Assembly (NCBI RefSeq): GCF_009763805.1
Contig: NZ_CP046804.1
Span: 1,860,001-1,924,000 of the forward strand
From: Vibrio cidicii
Lineage (GTDB): Bacteria; Pseudomonadota; Gammaproteobacteria; Enterobacterales; Vibrionaceae
Reading direction: 5' to 3'
Length of the DNA: 64,000 nt
In this document: positions 42,366 to 51,070 of the stretch, one piece after another
Layout: the number at the start of each line of letters is the position of its first letter
How positions within the stretch are numbered: position 1 is the stretch's first letter
Translations under genes and position numbers: made by a program
The notes under the pieces: generated by a model
What the model saw: the letters and a program-made list of their open reading frames with translations, nothing else
Databases searched by the model: none
What the model was told of the DNA's origin: nothing

Positions 42366-43370
42366 ATGAAACAATTTATTGAGCAACTGCCGAAAGTCGA
42401 ACTGCATCTGCACATTGAAGGTACCCTCGAGCCCGAACTTATGTTTGAGCTGGCTACGCGTAACCAGATTGCCATTCCCTATGCATCGCCAAATGAAGTG
42501 CGCGAGGCGTACCAGTTTTCTAACTTGCAGTCTTTTCTCGATATCTATTATCAAGGCGCCAATGTTCTGATTCACGAACAAGATTTCTTCGATTTAACTT
42601 GGGCTTATCTGCTGCGTTGCCAGCAAGATAATGTCCTCCATAGCGAAACCTTCTTCGACCCGCAGACCCACACCGCGCGCGGTATTGCCTTTGAAACGGT
42701 GGTCAATGGCATTCATCGCGCACTTACTCAAGCCAAGCGCGAGTTAGGCATTTCCAGCCAATTGATTATGTGTTTTCTGCGCCATTTGAGCGAAGAGAAC
42801 GCCCTAGCGACGTTAGAACAGGCTCTGCCCTTCAAAGATAAAATTGTCGCAGTCGGTTTAGACTCTTCAGAGCAAGGCAATCCGCCCGAAAAGTTTGTGC
42901 GGGTATTTGCCAAAGCCCATGAAGCCGGTTTTCTCGCTGTTGCTCATGCTGGTGAAGAAGGTCCGGCACTGAATGTGAAAAACGCGATGGAATTGCTTAA
43001 AGTACAGCGGGTTGACCACGGCGTGCGCTGTGTTGAGGATCCTACGTTAGTGGCAAGGCTCATCCAAAGTCGAATGCCGCTCACCGTTTGTCCGCTATCG
43101 AATCTGAAATTGAAAGTGGTAGAGAGCATGGAGCAGCACAATGTGGTCGATTTACTGCGCCAAGGTTTGTGCGTTACCCTCAACTCGGATGATCCTGCCT
43201 ATTTCGGCGGCTACATGAGCGATAATTTTCTGGCCGTCGCCAACGCCCATCCCTTGACTAAACAAGAGCTGGCTCAGTTTAGCCTCAATGCGATTGAAGC
43301 CAGCTTTATCAGCCCTGAAGAGAAACAGCGGCTCACCGAGCGAGTGACCCAATTTATCCGTCAGGCGTAA
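42366..43370 (+). CDS. add: Adenosine deaminase
   Basis: Zinc enzyme that converts adenosine and deoxyadenosine to inosine in purine salvage. The 334-residue protein has the N-terminal metal pair H-x-H (E-L-H-L-H-I-E-G-T, about 12-20), catalytic H-A-G-E-E (about 193-197), the H-G-V-R motif (about 216-219) and the metal Asp pair in N-S-D-D-P (about 273-277). It sits behind an adenine riboswitch. It ends at a terminator shared with the convergent lipoprotein gene. Confidence 0.97.
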   Translation: MKQFIEQLPKVELHLHIEGTLEPELMFELATRNQIAIPYASPNEVREAYQFSNLQSFLDIYYQGANVLIHEQDFFDLTWAYLLRCQQDNVLHSETFFDPQTHTARGIAFETVVNGIHRALTQAKRELGISSQLIMCFLRHLSEENALATLEQALPFKDKIVAVGLDSSEQGNPPEKFVRVFAKAHEAGFLAVAHAGEEGPALNVKNAMELLKVQRVDHGVRCVEDPTLVARLIQSRMPLTVCPLSNLKLKVVESMEQHNVVDLLRQGLCVTLNSDDPAYFGGYMSDNFLAVANAHPLTKQELAQFSLNAIEASFISPEEKQRLTERVTQFIRQA

Positions 43371-43406
43371 GTCGCGCCTAAGCACGACGCCATCTCAACC
43401 ATAACA

Positions 43407-43438
43407 AAAAACCCTAAGCGGTTACGCCTAGGGTTTTA
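43407..43438. terminator. Terminator between add and a convergent lipoprotein gene
   Basis: Stem of 13 positions with one mismatch (AAAACCCTAAGCG with CGCCTAGGGTTTT) and a short loop, with A and T runs on both sides. Confidence 0.85.
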
Positions 43439-43456
43439 ACCACGAACAAAGCAAGC

Positions 43457-43921
43457 TTACTTGCTAGAGCACTTACCCTTAATTGCCATGTCGGTTTTCA
43501 GTACTTCTTGTTTGCCTAATGATTCATCGACCACAACAACGTCCGCACCGCCAACAAATGCCCCCATCTTGATGTACTGCTGAACAAAGTAAAGACGACC
43601 TTGTTCCGTATACAGAGAAAGCTCATTCGGTGAGAACTCGGATTCCGTGCTCACGATGTGATCTTTATTACCGTCTACTTCATGGTAGAAGAATACGCCC
43701 GCAGCGGTTTCACCAATACACTCGCCATCAATACGCACATCTTTTTTCAGTGCCGCACCAATCGGTGTGTCGATGCGGTAAACATACACGCCCGCTTTGC
43801 CTTCTGTTGGAGCAGCAAATTGCTTCGCTTGATTCGTTGCTTCCTTATCGGCAGTTGGAACCGAGGCACAACCAGAGAGTACTGCTAGTACAGCCGAACA
43901 TAGAATTAGTTTACTTTTCAT
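43457..43921 (-). CDS. Lipoprotein, DUF2846-like
   Basis: A 154-residue lipoprotein: signal peptide with lipobox L-S-G-C (Cys18) and a compact beta-rich domain. That domain includes Y-V-Y-R-I-D (about 46-51) and G-E-C-I-G-E-T-A-A-G-V-F-F-Y (about 66-79), resembling DUF2846 proteins. Function unknown. The last residues (K-G-K-C) hold another Cys. It is monocistronic and shares a terminator with add. Confidence 0.85.
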   Translation of the reverse strand: MKSKLILCSAVLAVLSGCASVPTADKEATNQAKQFAAPTEGKAGVYVYRIDTPIGAALKKDVRIDGECIGETAAGVFFYHEVDGNKDHIVSTESEFSPNELSLYTEQGRLYFVQQYIKMGAFVGGADVVVVDESLGKQEVLKTDMAIKGKCSSK

Positions 43922-44368
43922 AATGTTAACCTAGCCAAAGAAAGATTGGATGCTAATCCAAGAAAAGTTATTTATAAATTCATTTACATAACAAATGTGA
44001 CGCACCGCAATATTTCCAGAATAAATACTCTATGTAAATCGCAAAATTTATCATCCCCCACCAATTTATTGTATAAATTTCAATCTAATAGATACCTTAC
44101 GAACTCTCTTATAGGCAGAAAAACTGTCAATCTAACCTTGCCCATCGCCCCCGCTGTCATTTTTCTCTCATCCAGTTCGATTAGCGTATTTGCTTTCAGC
44201 ATCCTGCGTCTTAACGTGCTCAATTTCTGTTGGAAGTGATGCCGATTTGGCACTAATCACACATTTACTGCAATTAATGTAATTTAGTGAGTATTTGTGT
44301 GAACCGAATCTCTTACTCAAGTTATTGATCAATATAGTATTCGCCTCAATTATTACCAACGAGATTCC
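43922..44368. other. 447-base intergenic region, no gene seen
   Basis: AT-rich gap between a leftward lipoprotein gene and the rightward EEP-family gene. Short open frames here (up to 97 codons) have no ribosome-binding site and no protein-like composition. I recognise no operator or RNA fold. Confidence 0.4.
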
Positions 44369-45739
44369 ATGGTTATGAAAACTCTACTTACCCCCCTTGC
44401 CCTGCTCATCGGTAGCGCGTTACTGACTGGTTGTGATGAAGAAACAAAATACGTTGATGTACACCCGACCACGGTCAAAATTGCTACGTACAATCTCTCC
44501 TTTGATCGAGCCACCTTTGCCGATCTGGTCAATGAGATGCAAATTTCACCAAGCAAACAAACCCAATTAGTCACAGCGTATCTCGACGGCAGTATTGCTG
44601 ACAACGAGAAAACCACCGCAGAAAAAGTCATCCAGATCCGTAACGTGGCGGCAATCATTCAGAAAAATCGCCCCGATGTGCTGATGATGGCAGAGTACAA
44701 TAACGACGGAACTGGCGAAGATAAATCGGCGCTGATCGGATTTCAAAACAACTACTTGTCGGTAGCGCAGAGTTTGCAAGGTGCTGGTGGCAGTGCAGAG
44801 CTGGAACCTATTGAGTATCCTTTTGCGCAGTCTTACGCCACGAATACTGGTCTGCTGAGCGAATTTGATTTGGATAACAACGGCACTGCGGGTCAAATGC
44901 CGGGCGATGCGTGGGGCTTTGGTTTGTATCACGGCCAATACGCGTTTGCTTTGATGTCTAAATTTGAAATAGATAATGCCAACACACGCACCTTCCAAAC
45001 CTTTAAATGGAAAGACATGCAAGGCGCGCAAATTCCTACCATCACCATTTGCGACGGCTCTCAAACTATCCCTGCGGGTATGAACTGCGGTGATAACTGG
45101 TACAGCGATGATGAGTGGCAACAAGTGCGGTTGTCGTCGAAAAACCACGTCGACGCACCAATCATTATTCCAACTGCCCACGGCAATCAAGTCGTGCACC
45201 TGCTGCTCTCTCACCCAACGCCTCCGGTGTTTGACCCGGGCAAGAACAAAGCGCAGAACGCGGCTGAAGTCGCATTTTGGCATGACTACGTGCAAAATAA
45301 AGCCTATTTCTACGACGATGCTGGTAAGAATGGCGGCCTGAAAACTGGCTCACATTTTGTCATCATGGGCGATCTCAACCTCGATCCCGTTGCGGGCGAC
45401 GGCATCAGTCAGGTGATGAAAGATCTGCACGCTGATCCATTGCTGAACCAAAAAGTAATGAATGGTGAGTTGTACCCAACCAGCTTCGGTGCCGCAGAGC
45501 ATGCGGTCGATAAAGCGGTAAACCACCCGTACCCGAATCGTATTTCGTCAACCTTTGGCCTTGGCGTCGATTACGCTATGCCGTCGGCGACCTTGAACAT
45601 TGTTGATTCTGGTATCTACTGGCCAGCTTCCTATGAAGCGGGTCGCGCCTTGTTCAATGACGCTCGTATCGGCAAGTACGGTAACGGAAAAGACGTCTCT
45701 TCTGACCATCGGATGATCTGGATCCAGGCGCAGTTCTAA
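44369..45739 (+). CDS. Endonuclease/exonuclease/phosphatase-family lipoprotein
   Basis: A 456-residue lipoprotein with lipobox L-T-G-C and an EEP-fold domain. The domain has the A-T-Y-N-L-S-F start, M-A-E-Y-N-N (metal Glu), G-D-L-N-L-D-P (catalytic Asp/Asn) and the C-terminal S-S-D-H-R-M catalytic Asp-His. The family includes secreted nucleases and phosphodiesterases. Substrate is unknown and the site is expected in the periplasm or on the outer membrane. ATG 44369 and ATG 44375 are both possible starts. It is closed by a long branched terminator. Confidence 0.88.
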   Translation: MVMKTLLTPLALLIGSALLTGCDEETKYVDVHPTTVKIATYNLSFDRATFADLVNEMQISPSKQTQLVTAYLDGSIADNEKTTAEKVIQIRNVAAIIQKNRPDVLMMAEYNNDGTGEDKSALIGFQNNYLSVAQSLQGAGGSAELEPIEYPFAQSYATNTGLLSEFDLDNNGTAGQMPGDAWGFGLYHGQYAFALMSKFEIDNANTRTFQTFKWKDMQGAQIPTITICDGSQTIPAGMNCGDNWYSDDEWQQVRLSSKNHVDAPIIIPTAHGNQVVHLLLSHPTPPVFDPGKNKAQNAAEVAFWHDYVQNKAYFYDDAGKNGGLKTGSHFVIMGDLNLDPVAGDGISQVMKDLHADPLLNQKVMNGELYPTSFGAAEHAVDKAVNHPYPNRISSTFGLGVDYAMPSATLNIVDSGIYWPASYEAGRALFNDARIGKYGNGKDVSSDHRMIWIQAQF

Positions 45740-45744
45740 CCATT

Positions 45745-45807
45745 TTCTCTCTCGCTACTTTGTGCATCGAGCCTCAAGATGCTTAATGTGGCGAGAGAGA
45801 ATTTTTG
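45745..45807 (+). terminator. Long two-tier hairpin terminator after the EEP-family gene
   Basis: Outer 11-bp stem (TTCTCTCTCGC with GCGAGAGAGAA, 45745-45755 and 45791-45801) encloses a second 5-bp stem (GCATC with GATGC). It is followed by TTTTTGG. Confidence 0.8.
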
Positions 45808-45864
45808 GCTTGCTTACGTGCGACTCGCCAAAACCACTCATCTCTCCCAAGCAGCTTTTCTCAT

Positions 45865-45890
45865 AAAAAAAGGCCAGCGGAAGCTGACCT
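45865..45890 (-). terminator. Terminator after metY
   Basis: On the minus strand a stem GGTCAGC with GCTGGCC (one mismatch) and loop TTCC is followed by seven T. Confidence 0.8.
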
Positions 45891-45913
45891 CTGTAGGTGC
45901 GAAATCCTGAGAT

Positions 45914-47182
45914 TTAAGCGTTTAGCGCTTGTTCTAAATCGGCCAGAATGTCGTCAATATGTTCAATACCCACCGACAAACGGATCATCTCCGGCGCGAC
46001 ACCCGCTTGTTTTTGCTCAGCTTCACTTAGCTGGCGATGCGTGGTCGAGGCAGGATGGCAAGCCAGTGATTTCGCATCACCAATATTTACTAAGCGCTTG
46101 AAAATCTTCAGTGCATCATAAAAACGCACCCCAGCCTCGTAACCGTCTTTAAGTCCGAAAGAGAGAATCGCTGACGGTTTGCCTTTCATGTATTTCTCCG
46201 CCAATGGGTAGTGTTTGGAGCTTGGCAACCCCGCGTAGCTAACCCAACTCACTTTGTTGTGCTCACTTAAAAACTGTGCGACTTTCATTGCATTCTCGGT
46301 ATGGCGCTCCATGCGCAGGGAGAGCGTTTCCAGTCCTTGTAGCAGCATAAACGCGTTCATTGGCGATAGCGCCGAGCCCGTATTACGAAGTGGCACAGTG
46401 CGAGCGCGGCCAATAAACGCTGCCGGGCCAAAGGCTTCGGTATAAACCACGCCGTGGTAAGAAGGCTCTGGTTGATTAAACACCGGAAAACGATCTTTAT
46501 GCTGTGCCCAGGGGAATTTACCGGAATCAATGATAATGCCACCAAGCGTCGTACCGTGACCGCCAACGTATTTGGTCAGCGAGTGCACCACGATGTCAGC
46601 ACCAAACTCTATCGGTTTGCAGATCGCTGGCGTTGCGACTGTGTTGTCGACAATCACTGGCACCCCTTGTGCGTGAGCCAGTTGCGCCACTTTTTCCAGA
46701 TCAATAATGTTGCCAGCCGGGTTACCAATACTTTCACAGTAGACGGCTTTGGTTTTGTCATCGATAAGCGCTGCCAAGCTTTCTGGTTGGTCGTCTTTGG
46801 CAAAGCGCACTTCAATGCCCATGTTCGGCAACATGTGCGCGAACAAGGTGTAGGTACCACCATAGAGCTGCGGCGTGGAGACAATATTGTCCCCCGCTTG
46901 CGCCAAAGTCAGAATGGCATAGTGAATCGCCGCACTGCCCGCACTCACTACTAAACCAGCGATCCCGCCTTCCAATGCCGCCATGCGTTTTTCCAACACA
47001 TCATTGGTGGGGTTCATAATACGAGTGTAAATGTTGCCGGGTACAGCAAGGTTAAACAGATCTGCGCCGTGCTGAGCGTTGTCAAACTCATACGCGACGG
47101 TTTGATAGATCGGCGTCGCGACGGATTTGGTGGTTGGATCGGTCTCATAGCCAAAATGAATTGAAAGGGTTTCGTCTTTCAT
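45914..47182 (-). CDS. metY: O-acetylhomoserine sulfhydrylase
   Basis: PLP enzyme of the Cys/Met metabolism family that joins O-acetylhomoserine with sulfide to make homocysteine. The 422-residue protein (MetY type, longer than MetB/MetC at about 390) has the PLP-phosphate motif S-A-G-S-A-A (about 76-81) and the Schiff-base Lys in H-S-L-T-K-Y-V-G-G-H. The family R-L-S-V-G-I-E-H segment lies near the C terminus. It is monocistronic. Use of homoserine acetyl rather than succinyl ester is inferred from family length. Confidence 0.94.
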   Translation of the reverse strand: MKDETLSIHFGYETDPTTKSVATPIYQTVAYEFDNAQHGADLFNLAVPGNIYTRIMNPTNDVLEKRMAALEGGIAGLVVSAGSAAIHYAILTLAQAGDNIVSTPQLYGGTYTLFAHMLPNMGIEVRFAKDDQPESLAALIDDKTKAVYCESIGNPAGNIIDLEKVAQLAHAQGVPVIVDNTVATPAICKPIEFGADIVVHSLTKYVGGHGTTLGGIIIDSGKFPWAQHKDRFPVFNQPEPSYHGVVYTEAFGPAAFIGRARTVPLRNTGSALSPMNAFMLLQGLETLSLRMERHTENAMKVAQFLSEHNKVSWVSYAGLPSSKHYPLAEKYMKGKPSAILSFGLKDGYEAGVRFYDALKIFKRLVNIGDAKSLACHPASTTHRQLSEAEQKQAGVAPEMIRLSVGIEHIDDILADLEQALNA

Positions 47183-47314
47183 GTCTCTTCCCTGAACAGT
47201 TGAGGTGAATGGTTATTCCAATATCATGCCGATCTTTTCAGCAAACTGCACGGTTTTCAGTCACAGTGCAGAAACATCACGCCAGCTTAGTGGCGTGAGT
47301 CTCAGATGAAATCG

Positions 47315-48022
47315 CTACACCTCGGCAACCTGCCAGCTCGCCAAAGAGACAGAAGGTTCAAGGCTGAGCCGACCAATCACTCGTTCAATCTGCGAATCGC
47401 TTCGTTGGCTGGCAATAACCGAAGAGATGACGCGTGAGTAAGTTACGCTCTCATTGGGTTGGTTCTCGCTCTCCAATTTTTGTAGCTGAAGCGCACCCGA
47501 GGAAATCCCCTGCAGCAGTAGCGCCCGTACGTAGGCTTCGTCCTCATCGCGGCAGACCACTTCCAATCGATACTGCCACCAGCATTCCACTTGCTGCACT
47601 TGCGCTAAAGGTCGCTGATTTATTACCCGGACCACAGGGCGTAGCGCCATGTTAGTGAGTAAAATCATCAGTGCAACCGCCACGGCCCCGCTCCACAGAC
47701 CTGTGCCACACATGACGCCTACGGCTGCCGAGCACCATAAGGTTGCCGCGGTATTGAGGCCGCGAATGTTCGCGCCCTCTTTCATGATAACCCCTGCTCC
47801 TAAGAAACCGATGCCAGACACTACCTGCGCGGCAACACGTGACGGACTCGCATCGCCCTCCATCATGCTCGACATCAGGGTGAAGCTGGCCGCGCCTAAG
47901 GAGACTAATGCATTGGTCCGCAGCCCAGCCATACGTTGGTGCCACTGCCGCTCCAAACCGACCAGAGCCCCCAGCGCCGCCGCGAGCAGCAAGGGCAGAA
48001 TAAAATCTTGGATATTCCACAT
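47315..48022 (-). CDS. MgtC/SapB-family membrane protein
   Basis: Inner-membrane protein of 235 residues. The N-terminal MgtC domain has four to five segments (about 8-130) with the motifs G-L-E-R-Q, G-I-G-F-L-G-A-G-V-I and G-L-N-T-A-A-T-L-W, followed by a cytosolic C-terminal domain (about 145-235). MgtC proteins affect Mg2+ and phosphate homeostasis and ATP synthase in enterobacteria. It starts 24 bases after the mgtE stop, so it is the third gene of an Mg2+ operon. Confidence 0.93.
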   Translation of the reverse strand: MWNIQDFILPLLLAAALGALVGLERQWHQRMAGLRTNALVSLGAASFTLMSSMMEGDASPSRVAAQVVSGIGFLGAGVIMKEGANIRGLNTAATLWCSAAVGVMCGTGLWSGAVAVALMILLTNMALRPVVRVINQRPLAQVQQVECWWQYRLEVVCRDEDEAYVRALLLQGISSGALQLQKLESENQPNESVTYSRVISSVIASQRSDSQIERVIGRLSLEPSVSLASWQVAEV

Positions 48023-48046
48023 GCTGTCTCTCCTGTGTTCGGACTT

Positions 48047-49417
48047 TTAAGCCATTGGCGGAAAATCCAAGATCATGGTCGCCACCGAAAAATAGATGAT
48101 GACACCGATGGCATCGGCGATGGTGGTGATCAACGGCGCACTGGCGGACGCTGGGTCAAAACGCAATTTGTTGAGAATAAATGGCAGTGACATACCAACC
48201 ACCGATCCGACAATCACCACAATCTGCATGGTGATCGCCACTACTAGCGCAATTTCCGCACCGCCGCGCCAAAAGCCGAGCAGCGAGACCGCCACTGCCA
48301 TCGTCACTCCGAGTAGCGCTGAGATGAATAATTCTTTACTGAGCATTTTGGCCCAGTCTTTTGCCACGATTTCTCCGGTGGCTAAGGCGCGCACCATCAA
48401 GGTAGCCGATTGAGAACCCGCATTACCGCCGCTATCGATTAACAAAGGTAGAAAGAACACCAGCGCCACATAGGTTTGAATCGTCTCTTCAAAGTAGGCA
48501 ATTCCGGCACCGGAGAAAATGTTACCAAACACCAAAAGGACCAGCCAAAACACCCGCTTGCGATACATCAAACCAATAGTGGCGTCTTTCAAATTGCCAC
48601 TAAAATCCACCGCTCCCGCTTTATGAACGTGGCGATCGGCTTCATCTTCTGCCACATCCATAGCGTCATCATAGGTGACGATGCCGACCAAACGATTCTG
48701 TAAGTCAAGCACTGGAATAGCCAGCAAGTCGTACTTGCTGATCGCTTGTGCCGCCACACTTTGAAGTTCATCCACCCAAACGAAAATCAAGGCTTGCGTC
48801 ATAATGTCAGCGATACGTTGGTTTGGCTCCGCGACCAGCATATCGCGTAGCGAAACGGTCCCTTTCAGTTTTTGCTGCTCATCTACCACGTACGCTTGGT
48901 AGATGGTTTCGCGCTCCGCCGCAATGCTGCGTAAGTGGTGCATCGCTTCTTCTATGGTTAACGCCCCATCTAAGACAGCAAAGTCGGTCGTCATCACCGC
49001 GCCAATCGAGTCCGATGGATAAGAAGCGAGACGTTCGATATCCTGACGTTCACGGCTATCCATCTGCTGCAGCACTTGCTGTTTGAGCGTAGGTTCAAGC
49101 AGCGCAAGCAGATCCGCCCGCTCATCATGTGCCATACGCTCACTCAAATGGGCCAGTTCATCAGCAGCCAACTGCTCGGCGATGGCCTGCTGCCAGGGCA
49201 GAGAAAAATAACCAAACAAAGCCGCCTGTTGGTCTAGCGGTAGCAAACGCAGTAGATCGCGAACATCCTGGCTGTGCAGTTGCTGCTCATCCAGCAAGAT
49301 AGAGATCGCTTCAGCGCAATCCGCCAATGGATGCTGGGCAACAAAACGCTGCATTGCCGCTTGATGCTGGCTGATGTTCAGAGCCAGCAGCTCTTGAGTC
49401 ATGATAGAAATAGACAT
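48047..49417 (-). CDS. mgtE: Magnesium transporter MgtE
   Basis: Mg2+ channel/transporter of the inner membrane, gated by cytosolic Mg2+. The 456-residue protein has an N-terminal superhelical MgtE_N domain (about 30-135), a CBS pair (about 138-255) and a plug helix. A five-segment membrane domain follows, with the family pore motif P-L-L-I-D-S-G-G-N-A-G-S-Q. GGGGA precedes ATG 49417. It lies 15 bases after the CBS-protein gene and 24 before the MgtC-like gene, one operon. Confidence 0.96.
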   Translation of the reverse strand: MSISIMTQELLALNISQHQAAMQRFVAQHPLADCAEAISILLDEQQLHSQDVRDLLRLLPLDQQAALFGYFSLPWQQAIAEQLAADELAHLSERMAHDERADLLALLEPTLKQQVLQQMDSRERQDIERLASYPSDSIGAVMTTDFAVLDGALTIEEAMHHLRSIAAERETIYQAYVVDEQQKLKGTVSLRDMLVAEPNQRIADIMTQALIFVWVDELQSVAAQAISKYDLLAIPVLDLQNRLVGIVTYDDAMDVAEDEADRHVHKAGAVDFSGNLKDATIGLMYRKRVFWLVLLVFGNIFSGAGIAYFEETIQTYVALVFFLPLLIDSGGNAGSQSATLMVRALATGEIVAKDWAKMLSKELFISALLGVTMAVAVSLLGFWRGGAEIALVVAITMQIVVIVGSVVGMSLPFILNKLRFDPASASAPLITTIADAIGVIIYFSVATMILDFPPMA

Positions 49418-49432
49418 GATAATTCCCCTAAT

Positions 49433-49933
49433 TTACTTCCAGAAGCGGATAAGACGTTGCCAACCTTTCGCTGGTTTGGCTGAAGATGACAGTTGTGCCC
49501 CATCAAGACGCAAAATGGCTCGGGCGCGAGACAGTTCAAGTACACCCATCACGCGATGGCAGCTATCTAGAACCGGAAGAACTGGCCAGACGCTCTGGCA
49601 GAGATGCCGCGCCGCAGAGTGCGCATCGCCTAATGCGCTGGCGCAATGCGTCTCCCCCTGACAAAGTTCTGCGACAGGCTGTGAAGTGCACGCGGTAATT
49701 AGCTGCGCCATGGTCACCAGCCCTTGGTATTCACCCTTGTCGTTGATAAGCACCACCATGTGCAACGACGTGGGTAAACCCGGATTGGCGCGCAGCATGG
49801 TGATCACCTCACCAACAGTGAGATGCATGCTGACGCTGAAAAATTCACGTTTGATATGGCTTTGTAGCGCTTGAGCTGCGGGTAAGCGCGCGCTTTTTAC
49901 ATCGGTGATGCGATGATGACGAAATGTAGTCAT
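49433..49933 (-). CDS. CBS-domain protein, first gene of the Mg2+ transport operon
   Basis: A 166-residue soluble protein with two CBS-like repeats (about 35-85 and 88-148). The first contains V-L-I-N-D-K-G-E-Y-Q-G-L-V-T and the second L-P-V-L-D-S-C-H-R-V-M-G-V-L. These resemble the CBS pair inside MgtE. It may bind a nucleotide or Mg2+ and regulate the MgtE encoded 15 bases downstream, which is inference. AGGAG lies before ATG 49933 but inside a hairpin. Confidence 0.85.
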   Translation of the reverse strand: MTTFRHHRITDVKSARLPAAQALQSHIKREFFSVSMHLTVGEVITMLRANPGLPTSLHMVVLINDKGEYQGLVTMAQLITACTSQPVAELCQGETHCASALGDAHSAARHLCQSVWPVLPVLDSCHRVMGVLELSRARAILRLDGAQLSSSAKPAKGWQRLIRFWK

Positions 49934-49954
49934 GGTTATCTCTCCTGAGTTAGC

Positions 49955-50056
49955 TCAGGACAAAGAAACCCCACGCTGCGCGCGTTTTAGCCCGGACATT
50001 AGCCCGACAAAAAGCGATAAGCAGCGCACGACCTGTCGGCTCACTGCGGTGAGCAT
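49955..50056 (-). CDS. Possible leader peptide 2 of the Mg2+ operon (33 codons)
   Basis: Starts at ATG 50056, overlapping the stop of the preceding small frame (TGATG), and ends with TGA inside the hairpin that holds the Shine-Dalgarno of the CBS-protein gene. The predicted peptide is Arg-rich (S-R-Q-V-V-R-C-L-S-L, then L-K-R-A-Q-R-G). No Shine-Dalgarno of its own is seen, so it would depend on coupling to frame 1. Not in a family I recognise. Confidence 0.3.
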   Translation of the reverse strand: MLTAVSRQVVRCLSLFVGLMSGLKRAQRGVSLS

Positions 50057-50157
50057 CAGTCAATCGTTACGCACGACAAAACCTTGCCGTTTGCATAAAA
50101 CAAAGTCGGTATGGAATTTACGAAATAAAAGGAAGAGTTCGCTGACACCATGGGCAT
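50056..50157 (-). CDS. Possible leader peptide 1 of the Mg2+ operon (33 codons)
   Basis: Starts at ATG 50157 with a G-rich CGGGTAG about seven bases upstream and ends at a TGA that overlaps the next ATG. The peptide begins M-P-M-V-S and has a Phe/Tyr patch (S-F-Y-F-V). No known leader peptide is recognised. Listed because of the overlap with frame 2 and the position directly ahead of the operon. Confidence 0.3.
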   Translation of the reverse strand: MPMVSANSSFYFVNSIPTLFYANGKVLSCVTID

Positions 50158-50160
50158 TTA

Positions 50161-50774
50161 CTACCCGGCAACAGCTAAAAAAGCAGGCAGGCTAGCAAGA
50201 AACCATTGGCATTTTCGAACGTTCGAAAAAACCATACTGTGATATTCGACTACTCGACGAGTCCATAGGTTTCTGTTGTACCTCTAGTGAGTGAAACAAT
50301 ATCGATGGCATGTTCGCCATCGGGTAACTTAGCGGGCGGAATGCTATTTTCCTTGGTAAACAAAGTCAATTGAGCAGCGTTCGATTTGACACTATGGTGA
50401 CATTACTGACAAAAGCAAGACAAAGGGAATTAAGGCAGAAAACAGGCTTCCATTTGGATGACAACACTCGCCCTAAGTGGAAACTGCAATGAAATCACCC
50501 CACTTGAAAGCACAGCTTGCTGGTTTTTGTAACCAGTTATGTCACTGTTTTAAACTGCTTCTCCGAAGCAAACGCCCTAGATGTAGATCTGCCTCACAAA
50601 TAAATACCTTATTCATAATATGGCCTTCAATAAGGTGCACTCAATCATAACCATTCACCATTAATTACATAAATACACCCAAACCATTCACTGTAGCAAT
50701 TTGTTAATAAACCAGTGTCATATTAAACTTAAAGGGACTTATACGCTTGCAACAAAACAACGAGGCTAACAAAA
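50161..50774. other. 614-base intergenic region upstream of the Mg2+ operon
   Basis: No gene seen. It contains an 18-bp perfect palindrome (listed separately) and an ACTCG-A-CGAGT inverted repeat near 50251-50261. The promoter of the Mg2+ operon should lie in the part nearest 50200-50300. Confidence 0.4.
50212..50229. promoter_or_regulatory. 18-bp perfect palindrome, candidate operator
   Basis: TTTTCGAACGTTCGAAAA is a perfect inverted repeat without spacer, about 55 bases upstream of leader frame 1 of the Mg2+ operon. Form and place suit a dimeric repressor site. I do not know a matching regulator. Confidence 0.45.
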
Positions 50775-50975
50775 ATGGATAAACTACTAACTTCTGCACT
50801 GCAAATCAGGCAACGAACCAAAGTAACGAGCTTGTTTGCCGACAACGGCTATAAAATCGCCATGACCGACTTCGACGATGTGGTTTTTGAGAAGGCCGGC
50901 GTTCGCATCAACGTCAAGTTTGATCATCACTCCAACGCAAAAACCGTTTCAGTTCAGGGCCCGCATTGCAAATAA
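50775..50975 (+). CDS. Small hypothetical protein
   Basis: A 66-residue predicted soluble protein with no recognised family. GAGG lies about nine bases before the ATG and codon use is protein-like. The central part has alternating charged and aromatic residues (M-T-D-F-D-D-V-V-F-E) suggestive of beta strands, and it ends in G-P-H-C-K. It stands alone in a gene-poor stretch. Confidence 0.55.
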   Translation: MDKLLTSALQIRQRTKVTSLFADNGYKIAMTDFDDVVFEKAGVRINVKFDHHSNAKTVSVQGPHCK

Positions 50976-51070
50976 TCTATAGATAGAAAGCCGTCAAAGC
51001 TGGCAATGTAGAATCCATTGCCAGCCCATGTCATATTCAGCACAACAGATTGACTTCTCTTCTTCCTAAC

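Larger units (their letters stand above)
49934..50160 (-). promoter_or_regulatory. Structured leader of the CBS-mgtE-mgtC operon
   Basis: The region upstream of the operon is rich in hairpins. TCCTGAG with CTCAGGA (49943-49949, 49954-49960) contains the AGGAG Shine-Dalgarno of the first gene. GCTCAC-CGCA-GTGAGC is a 6-bp stem near 50036-50056. CGCTGC can pair with GCAGCG further down. Two 33-codon frames cover it. It does not match any Mg2+ riboswitch class I know (M-box or mgtA leader). Control by Mg2+ is inferred from the genes only. Confidence 0.5.

Noticed and set aside
44567..45295. 242-codon open frame on the minus strand inside the EEP-family gene
   Set aside because: It is antisense to a well-supported lipoprotein gene and its translation is not protein-like.
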